Shown here one piece after another: positions 10,675 through 22,081 of a stretch of 64,000 bases of DNA. The stretch lies in the NCBI GenBank assembly GCA_036924085.1, contig JAVGWX010000012.1, positions 33,744,119 through 33,808,118 on the forward strand, written 5' to 3'. Origin of the DNA: Ariolimax columbianus. Its lineage: Eukaryota; Mollusca; Gastropoda; Stylommatophora; Arionidae. The notes below the pieces were generated by a model, which saw only the letters and a list, made by a program, of their open reading frames with translations, searched no databases and had not been told where the DNA came from. Position numbers and translations under genes: made by a program. The first letter of the stretch is position 1; each line of letters opens with the position of its first letter.

Positions 10675-11368
10675 TACAACTCTGGGAGATGTTGAACTTT
10701 TATAGTTTATAACTACATTTGCGTTTTTCGGGCTGACACATCGTGTTTCAGCACGGGACAATTGGACCGAGATTTTCTTCCTTCTTCGATCCCTATTCCC
10801 TTAGCCAAGTTGCACAGATGTAGCCTGTTTTCAGAGCCGCCACTTTGGGGTAGAATAGCGTTTTGGACAGCTCTAGGTCCCTGGCCTTGACACTAGCAGT
10901 CAGCTCTGGGTCGCAGGTCCTGACACAAGCAGTCAGCTCTGGGTCGCTAACCCTGACACTAGCAGTCAGCTCTAGGTCCCTGGCCCTGCCACTAACAGTC
11001 AGCTCTGGGTCGCTGACCCTGACACTAGCAGTCAGCTCTGGGTCGCTGGTCCTGACACTAGCAGTCAGCTCTGGGTCGCTGACCCTGACACTAACAGTCA
11101 GCTCTGGGTCGCTGACCCTGACACTAGCAGTCAGCTCTGGGTCGCTGACCCTGACACTAGCAGTCAGCTCTGGGTCGCTGACCCTGACACTAGCAGTCAG
11201 CTCTGGGTCGCTGACCCTGACACTAGCAGTCAGCTCTGAGTCGCTGGTCCTGACACTAGTAGTCAGCTGTGGGTCGCTGACCCTGACACTAGCAGTCAGC
11301 CCTAGGTCCCTGACACTAGCAGTCAGGTCTAGGTCGTTGATCGCTTCAGCTCATGCACTGCCATCTGT
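10675..11368 (-). mobile_element. Family A element (divergent subfamily) with large VNTR
   Basis: Minus-oriented copy: a divergent body from about 10675 (ACACATCG, TTTCAGCACGGGACA, CTTCGATCCCT) followed by about 14 copies of the internal 33-bp unit and the head CAGCTCATGCACTGC near 11350. The body is more diverged than in most copies. Confidence 0.7.
10873..11335 (-). repeat. 33-bp minisatellite inside family A, about 14 copies
   Basis: Unit contains GGGTCGCTGACCCTGACACT and is homologous to the 33-bp arrays at 2914..3089 and 37968..38072. The 176-codon plus ORF here is the repeat read in a constant frame (period divisible by three), not a gene. Confidence 0.93.
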
Positions 11369-11914
11369 ATATATGACGACATCACTCTCCTGAGTGTTAG
11401 CACTTACTGACTGGTTAACCTCGCGATCTACTTTCCCGTTACACCATTCTGAACATTTCCTGTCTAGAGCTATGGTGTGCTATTCTGGTATTCTATCCCC
11501 AGTGTGGAAACCCCCTCTCTCATTCTATCGCCTTGACTAGTCGTTTGTCAAATCGTTTTCTCTGCGTGTGCCATAAATGTCACCATTCTTTTAATTATTA
11601 ATTTTTAGCCTGTGCCAAATTCGGCCATTTCATGAGAATGGAACCCCAATAAGCTACCCCTGTGCACCTATAATGACAGATATAGTTGCACGGCACAAAG
11701 AAGACTACTTGTTAGATTGATGTTATTTGTCAAGACCACTCCTGCTGGCCAATTCACTCTTGACAATGTTACTTTAGTAGCGGTTACAGCGGCGCTCCTT
11801 ATGCTGAGGCATGTTAAAGAAGGTGTACATTATTCATCAATCAATAACAACTTTGTAAGCTCCCTGTGGAGCAGAGGTCTTCAACAAATACACGTCAAGT
11901 CCTCTGTGCCATTG
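11369..11914. other. No gene recognised
   Basis: No element, tandem repeat or protein motif was seen between the family A VNTR and the next LINE relic. Confidence 0.5.
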
Positions 11915-12312
11915 TTACAGTCACGTTTGTACTGATTCATTTGTTTTCTTTCGAGCTCTCTTCTTCGTTTGTATTTTGGTCTGCTCTACTTCCCTTACCT
12001 TGGTTCCAGACTTGTAATATTTTCAGTTGGTTTCCTAAAAGGGTGGCCTATCCATCGCTAGCGGCATCTTCTCATATTATTTTCATCGATACCAGTCTGG
12101 TTCTTTCCAACAGTTCCACATTAGTTATTATATCGTACCATTTTAATATCTCTATTCCGCGTTTGCTCCCATTTATGAAAGTCGGAAGCATTTTGGTTAT
12201 TGTTTTGGTTGTTCTGCGTGTTTCTGAGCCATACAATAAATTGTTTTTTACATTGGAGCTGAAAATTGTCGTCTTTGTGTTAGATTTAACTTCTGCTGAT
12301 TGTACCTGAGTT
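11915..12312 (-). pseudogene. LINE C-terminal (thumb) fragment, EN/RT type
   Basis: The minus strand reads SNVKNNLLYGSETRRTTKT, ITKMLPTFIN, then ILKWYDIITNVELLERT. This is the typical order of the region after RT in RTE-like LINEs: LLYG.ETWR, a helical stretch, then WYD.ITNEELW. The frame is open over about 96 codons and then decays. The same region is recognisable in the element at 39495..41260. Confidence 0.7.
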
Positions 12313-13010
12313 TTCTTAAATTCCCAGTGGCATCTGCAAAATAAAGTACCGACAGCCAACACCGATTTCTGACCTTTTCGATAAAGAATAATTTCTGATG
12401 TGAACGAGAATGACTAGTTATTTGTCTGTGTCGCTCTAAAGCCAGAATGTTCTGCGCAAGTGAAAATGCGAGGCATAGACAGTAATTTATCTGGGAGAAG
12501 TAAAACCAACGGACTTTCAACCACCTGCTACATTGCAGGAAGTCTGGCGACAACCAAAGGCAAGGGAGAGTTCACACACATCAAAAGAACTAATATAGCG
12601 AAGCAGTTAGTGACACTGCTGACAGCATACAATTGCTAGGTTCGGATCCTCGAAAAGGTAAGGTCGTACCCCTATGAAAACTAAATTAATGTTTTTAATG
12701 CGCGCTGAAGTCTGATACATTGAACCATTAGACGCAAAGAAAACCGTGCAGAGCACATTTCCTTCAGAAAAGTGACGAACGGAAAAAAACCCGATGTTCC
12801 TGACGGATATATCACACAGCCGGTGTAAATCGAGAAGACAACATATCTCGCGCTTTAAACAAGAAAAAAAAGAAGATGAAAAAGGGAAAGAACAAAAACA
12901 GAAGATGAAGTGCAAGAAGAAGGGACATAACTATATCCTTTTTCCAAGTTAATGGTTTCCTGACAAATTAACTAAAACCAGCCTATATACATTATCCGTT
13001 TTTCTGCCTC
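12313..13010. other. No gene recognised
   Basis: AT-rich sequence with short A-rich tracts at 12850-12910. Short ORFs lack motifs. Confidence 0.5.
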
Positions 13011-13072
13011 TTCCTCTCTCTCTCTGTCTCTCTCTCTGTCTCTCTCTCTCTCTCACTCACACACTCACACAG
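13011..13072. repeat. CT-rich microsatellite with CA end
   Basis: TCTCTCTCTGTCTC-type dinucleotide tract that grades into CACACTCACAC. Confidence 0.9.
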
Positions 13073-13473
13073 TAGCAGCGTATCCTACCACCTGGACAAC
13101 GCCAGCCTACCACAGACAAGTTTAATTTGTGGAGGTGTCAGCCCTGAAATGCATCTCGATGGCTTTCCCTTGCTGAATCGCCGAGTTCCTATCTGAGGCC
13201 TAGACAGCGTCCCATTTTCGAGAGTCGTCAGGCAATGCTAATAATGGCTTGTAAATTCGATGGCAAGGGCCGGTAATCCCGTAACAAAAGATGTTAATAA
13301 AGTCGACAAAGGACTTTTGGTTTCCAACTAAATTCACGGGGAATGGAAACTGGCCGAATTTTCCTGCTGGCTTTTGTGTGGTGTAGACAGTTAAAAAAGT
13401 CGTTTCCTTCTCGTTTAAATGAGCCAGGTTATTAATTTCAATGGCGTGGTTGTTTACGGGCGCGTCTGATTCA

Positions 13474-13640
13474 GTGTTATGGTAGAGCACTCGCTTTTCA
13501 AGACAAGGGTACGGGTTCAAATTACGCTCCAGTCGACCCAGCTGTAGATGGGAGATTTGGAAATTGATACCTTAGCTACGGCTGGGAAAGGAAGGACCCG
13601 ACCTCATACAAAACAAGCTGAGGAGTGCAATGAAGTCTAT
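13474..13640 (+). mobile_element. SINE G fragment, tRNA-derived head
   Basis: The head has an A-box-like TGGTAGAGCAC and a B-box-like GGGTTCAAATTAC 30-odd bases later. The body reads CAGTCGACCCAGCTGTAGAT and later a GGGAAAGG remnant. A second copy lies at 27287..27490. The body also matches SINE D. The 3' end merges into A-rich DNA. Confidence 0.65.
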
Positions 13641-13885
13641 AACACTCCATCCCCAACGGCAATTTCTGCATTGGGGCTTATTTTTTGTGGTTTTCTGGGA
13701 AAACAGAATGAAACCACTGTTGCATGGTTGTGACAGAAAATAACAAGAAGGAAGTAAAGAAGAAAACGTGAATTGGAGAAGAAGAAAAAGAGAGAAAAAA
13801 CATAAAGAAGAAATAAAACAGTAAAAAAAAGAAATTAACAGAAAAAGGAGAAATATGGAGAAAAATAAATGAAGCAGCAAACCAC

Positions 13886-13979
13886 AACAATGAAGAAAAT
13901 TAAGAAGATTCAATAATAGGAAGACGTGAACGTAGAAAATTGAGAAGATTTAGTCAATGAAGACGTGAACGTAGAAAAT
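13886..13979. repeat. 39-bp minisatellite, left part (interrupted)
   Basis: About two degenerate units containing GTGAACGTAGAAAATT and GAAGATT. The array resumes at 15231, so the sequence between is an insertion. Confidence 0.8.
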
Positions 13980-14146
13980 TGTTACAGTTCTAGCTAGAGC
14001 ATGGGCGTTTAGAGCAGGGGAGATTGGGCTGGCGACTCTAAGAACAAAGATTGCCTGGATGCGTGCCAAGGTCAATCACCGTCTCGACACTAAGTCAACA
14101 AAGGAAGCGAGGGGTTTAGGTGGAAGACTTTGTCTGGTACAAAAAA

Positions 14147-14247
14147 AGGGGGGGGGGAGGTGTTTGGAGCTGAGGTGGGGTGTTCGGAGCTGACCACTCT
14201 GGCGTTCCAAATTGTCGTAGAAGGGCGGGGAGGGGGGGGGGGGGGTT
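14147..14247. repeat. G-rich runs
   Basis: Two long G runs (near 14150 and 14228-14246) separated by GGTGTTTGGAGCTGAGG-like doublets. They could form G-quadruplexes on the plus strand. Confidence 0.7.
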
Positions 14248-14905
14248 GGTGACAGTGATTCGTGGATAATCATCCAATAACAATTAGTTGGGGGTTGTTC
14301 CAAATTAGAGTGCTAGCTAAGTCAGACAACCAACAGAAGACAATGGACAGCCATTTTGTTGCTTGGGATTATAACATACTCTGCAAAGGTGAGCTCAAGA
14401 GACGGCTAGGGAAGTTGCCGAGAGGCTGTCAGGAGTCCGTGAGTGAGTAAGTTTGCAGGGTGACTGGGCCAGCATACACCTCAAGTTTTGGTCAGTCGCT
14501 CAATAGGTGTTTATGTTAGACACCATGTGAACAGTAAGAGATCTGAATGTGTATCGTATGTGTAGGGCACTTTGTGAACCAATTGTATGTGAATGCACAG
14601 ATCCCCTGATTGAAAGTGATTTGATTATATGTGAATGCACCGATCGACTGAGTCCGTGATCAAAAGTGAGTACGTGATTCGATTATAATTGACGTGATTT
14701 AATTACATGAGAATGCACAGATCACCTGAATGAAAGTGATCCGATTATATGTGAATGGACAGAACGACTGAGTTCGTAATCCGATTGTGAGGACGAGTTT
14801 GTGATTGTGTGTTGAGTGTGCGGATAAGAGAGTGCAGCGGCAAAAAATCTAGGTTATGTATTTTGGGGAAACATCAAAAGCTAGCGCTTAAAAACCTCCT
14901 ATTGT

Positions 14906-15030
<125 letters not shown>

Positions 15031-15230
15031 GATTATTTACTTTAGATGGACTTTGTTTTTTTTTTGTTAATATTGTTTTGTCTTGACAGTTATTAAATAA
15101 TATTGTTTTGCTTCACAGTGGAGATTAGTGTTTACTCTGTTATTTACTGTGTGTAGTCGTGTCAGGGTGTAGATACATGTTGTAACTCTTTAGATAAGTA
15201 AACTATTCAGCTAACCTAGACTCTACCACA

Positions 15231-15510
15231 AAATTGAGAAGATTCAGTAACTTAAGAAGTGAACGTAGAAAATTAAGAAGATTGAGTAACTTAAAAAGTG
15301 AACGAAGAAAATTAAGAAGATTCAGGAAATGAAAAAGTGAACGTAGAAACTTAAGAAGATTCAGGAAATGAAGAAGTGAACGTAGAAAATTAAGAACATT
15401 GAGTAACTTAAAAAGTTAACGTAGAAAATTGAGAAGTTTCAGGAAATGAAGAAGTGAACGAAGAAAATTAAGAAGATTCAGGAAATGAAGAAGTGAATGA
15501 AGAAAACAAA
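15231..15510. repeat. 39-bp minisatellite, right part
   Basis: About seven degenerate units containing AGAAGATTCAGGAAATGAAG and GTGAACGTAGAAAATT. It is the continuation of the array at 13886..13979. Confidence 0.85.
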
Positions 15511-16270
15511 AGAATAAAACAGGAACAATAAAACAAATAAGAAGACAGTGTATAAGAAACAGTAATAGTAAGAAGCATACAAATTTGAAACTCAAGAAAA
15601 ATAGGACAAGAAAAATAGAATGAGGAAATCAACTCCGATATGAGGGTTTAGACCATTCAGCGCGCCATGTTGTCAGATCATCGCTCAGCGAGCAGGAGCG
15701 ACAACTCTTGTTAGGCGACACCCACACCAGGTCGTTTACCTGCCCCTGCCTAACGGATACACCTTCTTCAGATCCTAGGAAACAGACTTCTAAACAAGGA
15801 AGTAGAGGGAGGGGCAGGTAATTTTATGCGGTAACAAAAGTGGCGCCAAATATCGCGATCTAACGACAGGGGATCTCAAACTTCTGCGGACCAAAAACGT
15901 TTACCACCTAATGTGACTGGATTCACAAAGTGACCTGGAAGGTAAAGACAGAATTTGTGATGTTCTTTGAAGTATACCCTTCGTTTTGACGTAGGTTTAC
16001 GCCTGTCATCGTCAGAAACAGTCTTTTAGGTTATATCAGGGCGTATCAGTCATTGTGTGGATGCGTATGCTTGAGCTGGGCTGTACCGCTGTCCTTACAG
16101 TGGGTCTGCTCCGCCAATTGACCAAGCATGAGAAGTTTAGCCTGCAAGCGATACCCCTCCCCTACATTTAACCTCGTCCCTTGCTCTGTTCTATTCATGA
16201 TAACCTGTAATTATTTATTTGGCAGGAGGGGCGACCCGACCGCGGAGTTGTGGCAGTGAATACAAATACA

Positions 16271-16275
<5 letters not shown>
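15511..16275. other. No gene recognised
   Basis: Begins A-rich, then unique-looking sequence. No element family of this window was recognised. Confidence 0.45.
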
Positions 16276-16318
<43 letters not shown>

Positions 16319-16381
16319 AGAAAGAGAGAGAGAGAGCAATGGTAGTAGTAGAAAGAGAGAGAGAGAGAGAGAGAGAGCGAG
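16276..16381. repeat. (GA)n microsatellite
   Basis: Interrupted GAGAGA tract with a short TGGTAGTAGTA break at 16340-16350. ORFs over it are low-complexity artefacts. Confidence 0.97.
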
Positions 16382-16457
16382 AGCTATTCTGTGGACGCAA
16401 TACATTGATAGACATTTGTTATATAAAGAACTATTTTAGAATCATTTGGTCTTTCAC

Positions 16458-16823
16458 GTTTTTAGTTTTAGTTTAGTTGAAGAATCAACGTCATTGCACA
16501 CGGTTTAACCCAAGTGCTCTGTCCTTCTCTGAATATTTGGAGAATCTCAGCACAGTGCACGAACTCCATAGCACCGGCCAGGATTCCGTAAAAGATTTGG
16601 TAAATTTTTTACATAATTTTGAATTTTGCCTGGACAGCGACCGTTAAGCCTGCTCTTTTCGATTTATAACTGCCGAGGGATTTTTAACGTGCACGACACT
16701 GGTCACGGGTGTCCGATCTCTAATATCCAGAGATCAGGAGAAATACCAGAAAGTCTCTACCGCGATTTGGACAGCAACCTCCAGCAGCCGAGGCCGACGT
16801 CTCAACACGAGACCACTCAGTCC
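16458..16823 (-). mobile_element. SINE E, near full length
   Basis: In the minus orientation the head reads GAGTGGTCTCGTGTTGAGAC then a degenerate B-box region (GTCCAAATC). The body contains GATCTCTGG and AAAAATCCCTCGGCAG, and the 3' end is a (TAAAC)n-like tail at 16458..16475. It is colinear with the plus copy at 34507..34868, including the block GAGATTCTCCA and the tail. No target-site duplication was found. Confidence 0.7.
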
Positions 16824-16892
16824 CCTGTTAGTCTTTTATGAGCTTGAATTGATGGATGGGATTGGGCAGAAACCATCACCACTATTATGAAT

Positions 16893-17010
16893 CAAAACGA
16901 GGATTGTTCAGAAAGTAACGCTTTGTTATTTTCTGAAACTATTTATTCACAATGTATGAAATTCACGAACAGAAAAGACGCCTAGCTATTTACTCGCATA
17001 AGACAGTTAC
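16893..17010. mobile_element. Possible mariner-like transposon end
   Basis: GATTGTTCAGAAAGTAACGC resembles the terminal repeats of mariner elements, and the following TTGTTATTTTCTGAAACTAT is also mariner-like. The matching opposite terminus was not found within several hundred bases. This would be a one-ended remnant. Confidence 0.35.
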
Positions 17011-17348
17011 ATTTTAGCATTGGCAAAACATGAAACATATCTACAGCACGTAAACAGAGAATGAATGCCACACGACATTTATCATAATCAATGACCTAGT
17101 ATGAACGGCTAGTCAGATTACTGCCACATATTTTACTTTACTACGCCTACATAATACATTTATTTAAACCCTACATGTTTATACACAGCTAAGCTACACT
17201 ATGTTATTGGAATTATTAGTACGCTGACTCTAAGAAGTCCCTGTTTTTACAATACTATACAGACGTGTATCCCTCCTTACGTGTTAGTCCATCTCTTAAA
17301 TATGCTTATCGTTCACATTTATTAATATATATGTATTTATACGCATAC

Positions 17349-17352
<4 letters not shown>

Positions 17353-17399
<47 letters not shown>

Positions 17400-17420
17400 G
17401 CACATATATATATATATATG
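17353..17420. repeat. (TA)n microsatellite, two tracts
   Basis: A TA tract of about 42 bases, then a shorter one near 17405-17419, separated by AATGCACA. Confidence 0.95.
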
Positions 17421-17461
17421 CACATACATCCAACTTACACACACATACATAAATAGTTATT

Positions 17462-17694
17462 GCCCATCGTGAGCGAAGATGGCCACAACATCACACGGTT
17501 TGGTCTTAATAACGTGACGTGGGCTGTATTTACATTTTAAATTATAGTGAGGAGGAAGTTACTCTGATCGTCAATCTCACTCTTTTCCAGAGTTACCTTC
17601 AATCAATGGCAAGACTATTGGTCGAGACGCCTGGAGGTAACTTGGGATGCAGGCACTCTGGTCTTACCTCCCATGAAACCAGTGGTGACAATGC
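17462..17694 (-). mobile_element. SINE C fragment
   Basis: Colinear with 43800..44122: GCCCATCGTGAGCGAAGATG, a TATAGTGAGGAGGAA block, CTCACTCTTTTCCAGAG and GGATGCAGGCACTCTGGTCT. The tRNA-like head present in the other copy is missing. SINE B sequence takes over directly at about 17695, so the junction is an insertion or recombination point. Confidence 0.6.
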
Positions 17695-18100
17695 TCACAG
17701 CCCAAAAGTGCTGGATTCGCTCACCATCACAGCACCGGCCGTTACCCCGGGGAAGCAAACCATTGGAAAATGTAGCAGGAAACACACCCTTACATAAAAT
17801 GTAACAGGAAGCAAACCTTTAGAAAATGTAGCAGGAAGTAAACCCTCAGAAAATGTAGCAGGAAACACACCTTTACATAAAATGTAGTAGGAAGCAAACC
17901 CTGAGAAAATGTAGCTGGAAGCAAACCCTTACATAAAATGTAGCAGGAAGCAAACCCTTACATAAAATGTAGCAGAAAGAAAACCCTTACATAAAATGTA
18001 CCAGGAAGCAAACCTTTACATAAAATATAGCAGGAAGCAAACCCTTACATACAATTTAGCAGGAAGCAAACCCTTACATAAAATTCATGCCGAAGTCGGA
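17695..18100 (+). mobile_element. SINE B with expanded internal 29-bp module
   Basis: Has the SINE B head remnant (GTGCTGGATTCGCTCACCATC, then CAGCACCGGCCGTTACCCCGG), then about 12 tandem 29-bp units (17754..18095), then the core start CATGCCGAAGTCGGATGC. Ordinary SINE B copies hold only two diverged units of this module. The A-box region is lost or diverged. Confidence 0.75.
17754..18095 (+). repeat. 29-bp minisatellite derived from SINE B
   Basis: Unit reads roughly AAAATGTAGCAGGAAGCAAA then CCCTTACAT, about 12 copies. It matches the two-unit module GGAAGCAAGCCCTTAGAAAA / GGAAGCACACCCTTACATAA in the intact SINE B at 35317..35593. Confidence 0.88.
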
Positions 18101-18440
18101 TGCTTTGTGTTCTCTGCAAACGGGGATTTGGTCCTTTAGCAACGTCCATGTTTACTGCATTTACTCAGACCTATCTGTTTTCCGCAATGTTCTCACAGTT
18201 GTCCTCATCGATGTGACATCTTCGCAGAGTTTCATTCAGGCTGTCCTTTAATCGCTTTTTTGGGCGACCTCTTTTTTGCCAGCCTTCCCTAAACAAACTC
18301 ACCGTACATACGTCTCTTCAGCAGTCTAGTGTCTGGTGTGTGTACACGGCCCCATCCCATCTCAGCTGTGCTGCCTGCAGTGATGCATGGATGCTTAGCG
18401 TGTCCTCTCTCTTCAGAACTTCAGTGTCAGGGACGGATGC
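18101..18440 (-). pseudogene. LINE C-terminal fragment (GRPKKR type)
   Basis: The minus strand reads DTEVLKREDTLSIHASLQAA, QLRWDGAVY, then WQKRGRPKKRLKDSLNETL. This is the C-terminal end of RTE-like EN/RT LINEs, normally SIE..L...QLRW.GHV...(K)RGRPKKR.KD.L. One frame change lies between the blocks near 18300. A dead 3' fragment directly downstream of the SINE B copy. Confidence 0.7.
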
Positions 18441-18768
18441 GGAGTATGCATCTCAGGCTGGTTGTGTGGAGCCAGGTAAAAAAGAAATATAGGCATGTCT
18501 CACGACAGACAACAGACACTAGACTACTTTCAAATAAGGACATTATGTTATCCGTGCAACAATTCTCACCTATTTCTGTGATGGAAGTTGTACCAGGACC
18601 CTCGAACCACATCCAACTAAAGTAGGTCATGCTCGAACACAGCTTTGAATCACGCCAGGCAAGTTACAAATAGTTACTTTCTGATTAGCCGACAACATCA
18701 CGCAATTGTCCTATATCTTACTTCTTGATTAGTTGATAGACGCAATGCAAACTACTAAAACCCCTTTC

Positions 18769-18772
18769 TTCT

Positions 18773-18819
<47 letters not shown>

Positions 18820-19003
18820 TTCTTCTTCTTCTTCTTCTTCTTCTACTTTTTCTGCGTTCGTTCTCAATCTCCCACTACCAAGCTCTGAACAGGGCTTTGG
18901 AAGTGGCAGGATGTAGTCAACAGAACGGAATGCGTTGTGCCACTAGTTTACAGCTTGACTGTGATATTTGCACTTTTCTGTTCGACACATCCGACTTCGG
19001 CTG
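18769..19003 (-). mobile_element. Family A element with TTC/GAA tail, head truncated
   Basis: A 70-base (TTC)n tract (18769..18842) continues through TTTTTCTGCGTTCGTTCTC into the family A tail and body, ending near GACACATCCGACTTCGG. In family A orientation the tract is a 3' (GAA)n tail. Confidence 0.8.
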
Positions 19004-19008
19004 GACCC

Positions 19009-19466
19009 CTTTCTAATTTGTCAACAGGTGACATGTACTAAAATATTAACTATTTCCTGATTTGACAACATGTGACATGTACTAAAATATTAACTATTTC
19101 CTGATTTGCCAACATGTGACATGTACTATAATATTAACTATTTCCTGATTTGCCAACATGTGGCACGTACTATAATAGTAACCATTTCCTGATTTGGCGA
19201 CATGTGACATGTACTATAATATTAACTATTTCCTGATGTGACGACATGTGACATGTACTATACTATTACCTATTTCCTCATGTGACGACATGTGACATGT
19301 ACTATAATATTAACTATTTCCTGATTTGCCAACATGTGACATATACTATAATATTAACTATGTCTTGATTTGACGACATGTGACATGTACTATAATATTA
19401 ACTATTTCCTCATGTGACGACATGTGACATGTACTATAATATTAACTATTTCCTGATTTGACCACA
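19009..19466. repeat. 44-bp minisatellite, about 10 copies
   Basis: Unit contains ACATGTGACATGTACTATAA and TTAACTATTTCCTGATTTG. Units differ by single substitutions. It is unrelated in sequence to the 44-bp array at 3754. Confidence 0.95.
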
Positions 19467-20250
19467 AACGCTATAGGTTTACCTGTACCAGAGACTGTTA
19501 TTGATTTGCAAACCGCTGCACTGTGATCCAAACAAATCAAATTTTGCATCCAGTTCTAAATTCTTCTTGTCCTTGAAACTCATGGGCTGTGGAAACTCCA
19601 CAACTTAAACCAACAAAGAATGACGAACATCATTTATCACCGCTGGGAGACGTCCAATAATGTTAAGGTAGATTTGATAAATCGTTCCTGCCCCGAAACG
19701 AGGGCTGCCCAGGAGGTGCAAGCAGCTATCCATCCCCCTAGCTGCCTCCTCGCTTGATAACTTTGGCACTTTTAAAGAAAACCTGACAGCTGACAAGATA
19801 AATATCCGGGGTAGGTTATTTATCACGGGCGTATTGTGTTAATAATACACCCGTCATTCAATGTCGGTGGAGCCAGGAACACGAAAATGGCGAAGCAAAA
19901 AGGGACTATATTTCATCCAGCTTTGGCTGAAGTTTTAGAACTCTTGACATTTGGCTTGTAGATTCGAAGAAATGTTTAAATGTTATAAAATACAAGCGAT
20001 TGTTACTTCTAAAATAAAAGGTCAGAGTGACCTCTTAGTACAGTGATTTGCGACATATTTAACATCAAGGCACAAGAGTACTCTTTGCAAATCATCGGTA
20101 AATCAAATTAAATATTGAATACTACAATAATTTTGTGTATACATTAGACATACTTGGAAAATGGAATATGGTTCACATAACCTACCTGGATTGAGCCATG
20201 GCGTCCCCCTATGTGATCAAACCATTTCATTTGCTGAAAGAGAAGACGAC
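19467..20250. other. No gene recognised
   Basis: No element or repeat recognised. Short ORFs lack motifs. Confidence 0.45.
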
Positions 20251-20299
20251 GATTATGAAATTCGTAGATCCAGCAACGGGTAGAAATGTTCCTCCGACT

Positions 20300-20447
20300 T
20301 CGTCAGGTAACCTTTCACGGTTTGGTCGACTGACAAAAGTTGTTATTGCTTGGAAATCTCACGGCATGCCCGGTCTGTCTTAAGCACGAATCATTCGAAC
20401 CTAGTGCCTCGGGATTTGTAAACTAAACTCACAACCACTAGACCACC
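20300..20447 (-). mobile_element. SINE I, tRNA-derived head
   Basis: In the minus orientation TGGTCTAGTGG (A box, 20435..20445) is followed 34 bases later by GGTTCGAATGA (B box, 20391..20401), nearly perfect Pol III internal promoter boxes. The body continues downstream to about 20300 with no clear end. A single copy in this window. Confidence 0.6.
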
Positions 20448-20998
20448 TCATTTTCATTTATTCACCAGCTTATAATCGGCAATGCTCCATTCCATATCTT
20501 GTTTTTGCCAATTTCTTGGCTATATTAGGGCGTGATTGCCGGTTATTATATTGTTGAGTCCCCTGGATACCGTCTTTACATTTGTGGAAGCTCTGAGAAG
20601 GACTTGGTCTAGGAATGGCCTGCTTGTTCTGCTTTGAGATGCTTGATTGGTTCGTATGTATGCGGGTGTTTGTTGAATCTTGAAGGTTCTCGTGGACATG
20701 TTGTGGCTTCTATATCCTTAACTCTGTTGATGCTCGATTGCCTGTAAACCCTTATATGGACTGGTGGGGGTATGCGCAGTGAAGTGGTCAGTGACACGCC
20801 TCACAACACAGATGTGTATATGTTGCAATTCAACTCGATAGAGACAAATTGAAAGCAAACCCACTCTAAAAAGGGAGCTGTAGTCGGATGCACTTGACCG
20901 AATGGGGCTAAACACAGTACAACGTACTCCGCTATTGTTGTCATGGTGATATGGAATGCATGTCTTCTGCTTCTTAGTTAATCCTGAAAAGGACGTTT

Positions 20999-21258
20999 AG
21001 TTACGATCGTTGTAATTTACAGCGACGTTGTGATGTCTACTCATTTTGGTACGACACATCGAGTTTCAGCATGGAACATTTTTTGTGATCGCGTTTGCCG
21101 TTCCTCTTTGATTTATGTTCTCTTAGCTAGACTGCACGGGTACAGCCTCCTTCCAGGGTCACTATTTGGAGACTGAATAGGGGCTTGGACTGCTCTGATA
21201 CGTTGTCGCTGACCCAACTATGAGTCGCTAACTGCTGTCATCTCGCTGGCAGCCTTTT
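20999..21258 (-). mobile_element. Family A element, divergent subfamily
   Basis: Shares GTAATTTACAGC, GACACATCGAGTTTCAGCA, TAGCTAGACTGCA and TCTCGCTGGCAG-like blocks with the divergent copy at 10675. It has no GAA tail. It lies about 50 bases before a full-length standard copy in the same orientation. Confidence 0.6.
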
Positions 21259-21307
21259 CTATCCTGAATACATATCTGAATGTATATGTAACACGCCTAG
21301 TATCGTA

Positions 21308-21670
21308 TTGGCTTGGCTTGGCTTCGTTCGTTCTCAATCTCCCGCTACCAAACCCTGAAAGGGCTTAAGTAGCAGAATGTAGTCCAGAGAACGGAATGCG
21401 TTGTGTCGTTGTTTACAGCTTGACTGCGATATTTGCACCTTTCGGTCCAACACATCCCACTTCAGCAAGCATTTTTTGAGTACCGGGTTAGCTTTCCCTC
21501 TTCGATCCCTTCTCCTTAGCCAGTCTGCCCTGCTGCGGCCTGTTATCCATGATCACCGCGTGGAGGTGTAGAAGGGTCTTGGCAGTTCTGTTTAGCTGGC
21601 CCTGACGCTAGCAGTCAGCTATGGGTCGCTGACCGTTGCAGCTCATGCGCTGCTCAGCCCCTTGATCCCA
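21308..21670 (-). mobile_element. Family A element, full length with GCCAA tail
   Basis: Reads from (TTGGC)3 through CTTCGTTCGTTCTCAATCTC, the AAGTAGCAGAATGTAG block, the core, the single 33-bp module (GACGCTAGCAGTCAGC) and the head AGCTCATGCGCTGCTCAGC to TTGATCCC. It serves as the type copy: about 360 bp, one 33-bp unit, (GCCAA)n at the 3' end. Confidence 0.85.
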
Positions 21671-21730
21671 TATCGTATTGTAGAGGAACATATTATTTTA
21701 ACCTTATTTTTAATATACTGAGTGGTAATA

Positions 21731-22000
21731 GGGAGCCGCGTAGCGCAGTGGTTAGCGAAATGGTTTCGAATCTAAGTGGTCCTGGGTTCATTTCCCAGTT
21801 GAGGTGGACATGTTTTTTAAGACCGCAGCGGCTCCTGGGTCGACCCAGCCTTAAATGGGTACCGGTGCAGTCCGGGAAGTAAAATCCGTGAGGGAGAGGA
21901 GATGGCTACCGCCCTCATATAGCCAAGCCTTTGAAATGTGAGATCGCTAACACTTCACACCCCTACGACAGTAATGCTATGGGTTACTTTACTTTTACTC
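21731..22000 (+). mobile_element. SINE D, tRNA-derived, with good A and B boxes
   Basis: A box TAGCGCAGTGG (21741..21751) and B box GGTTCATTTCC (21785..21795) lie in a tRNA-like head starting GGGAGCCGCG. The body has TCGACCCAGCCTTAAATGGG and GGGAAGTAAAATCCG. The 3' end near TTACTTTACTTTTAC is a (TTTAC)n-like tail. A reverse copy at 39700..39976 has a target-site duplication. Confidence 0.8.
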
Positions 22001-22081
22001 GGGATAAAAAGAGTAGAAACCACTGTCCCCTTCCTAGTATGTAGCAAAAGGCCACTGTGTTATCCGCTAAATAAAGTTTTG

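Noticed and set aside
10863..11393. A 176-codon ORF with 11-residue repeats
   Set aside because: It reads through the 33-bp family A VNTR. The period is a multiple of three, so the frame stays open by default.
13200..13520. A 106-codon minus ORF with mixed, protein-like composition
   Set aside because: No family motif is recognised. Its 5' end overlaps the SINE G head at 13474, and no splice or promoter context supports it.
16893..17250. A complete mariner transposon
   Set aside because: Only one possible terminus is seen. No transposase motif (DD34D) or second terminal repeat was found, so just a low-confidence end is listed.
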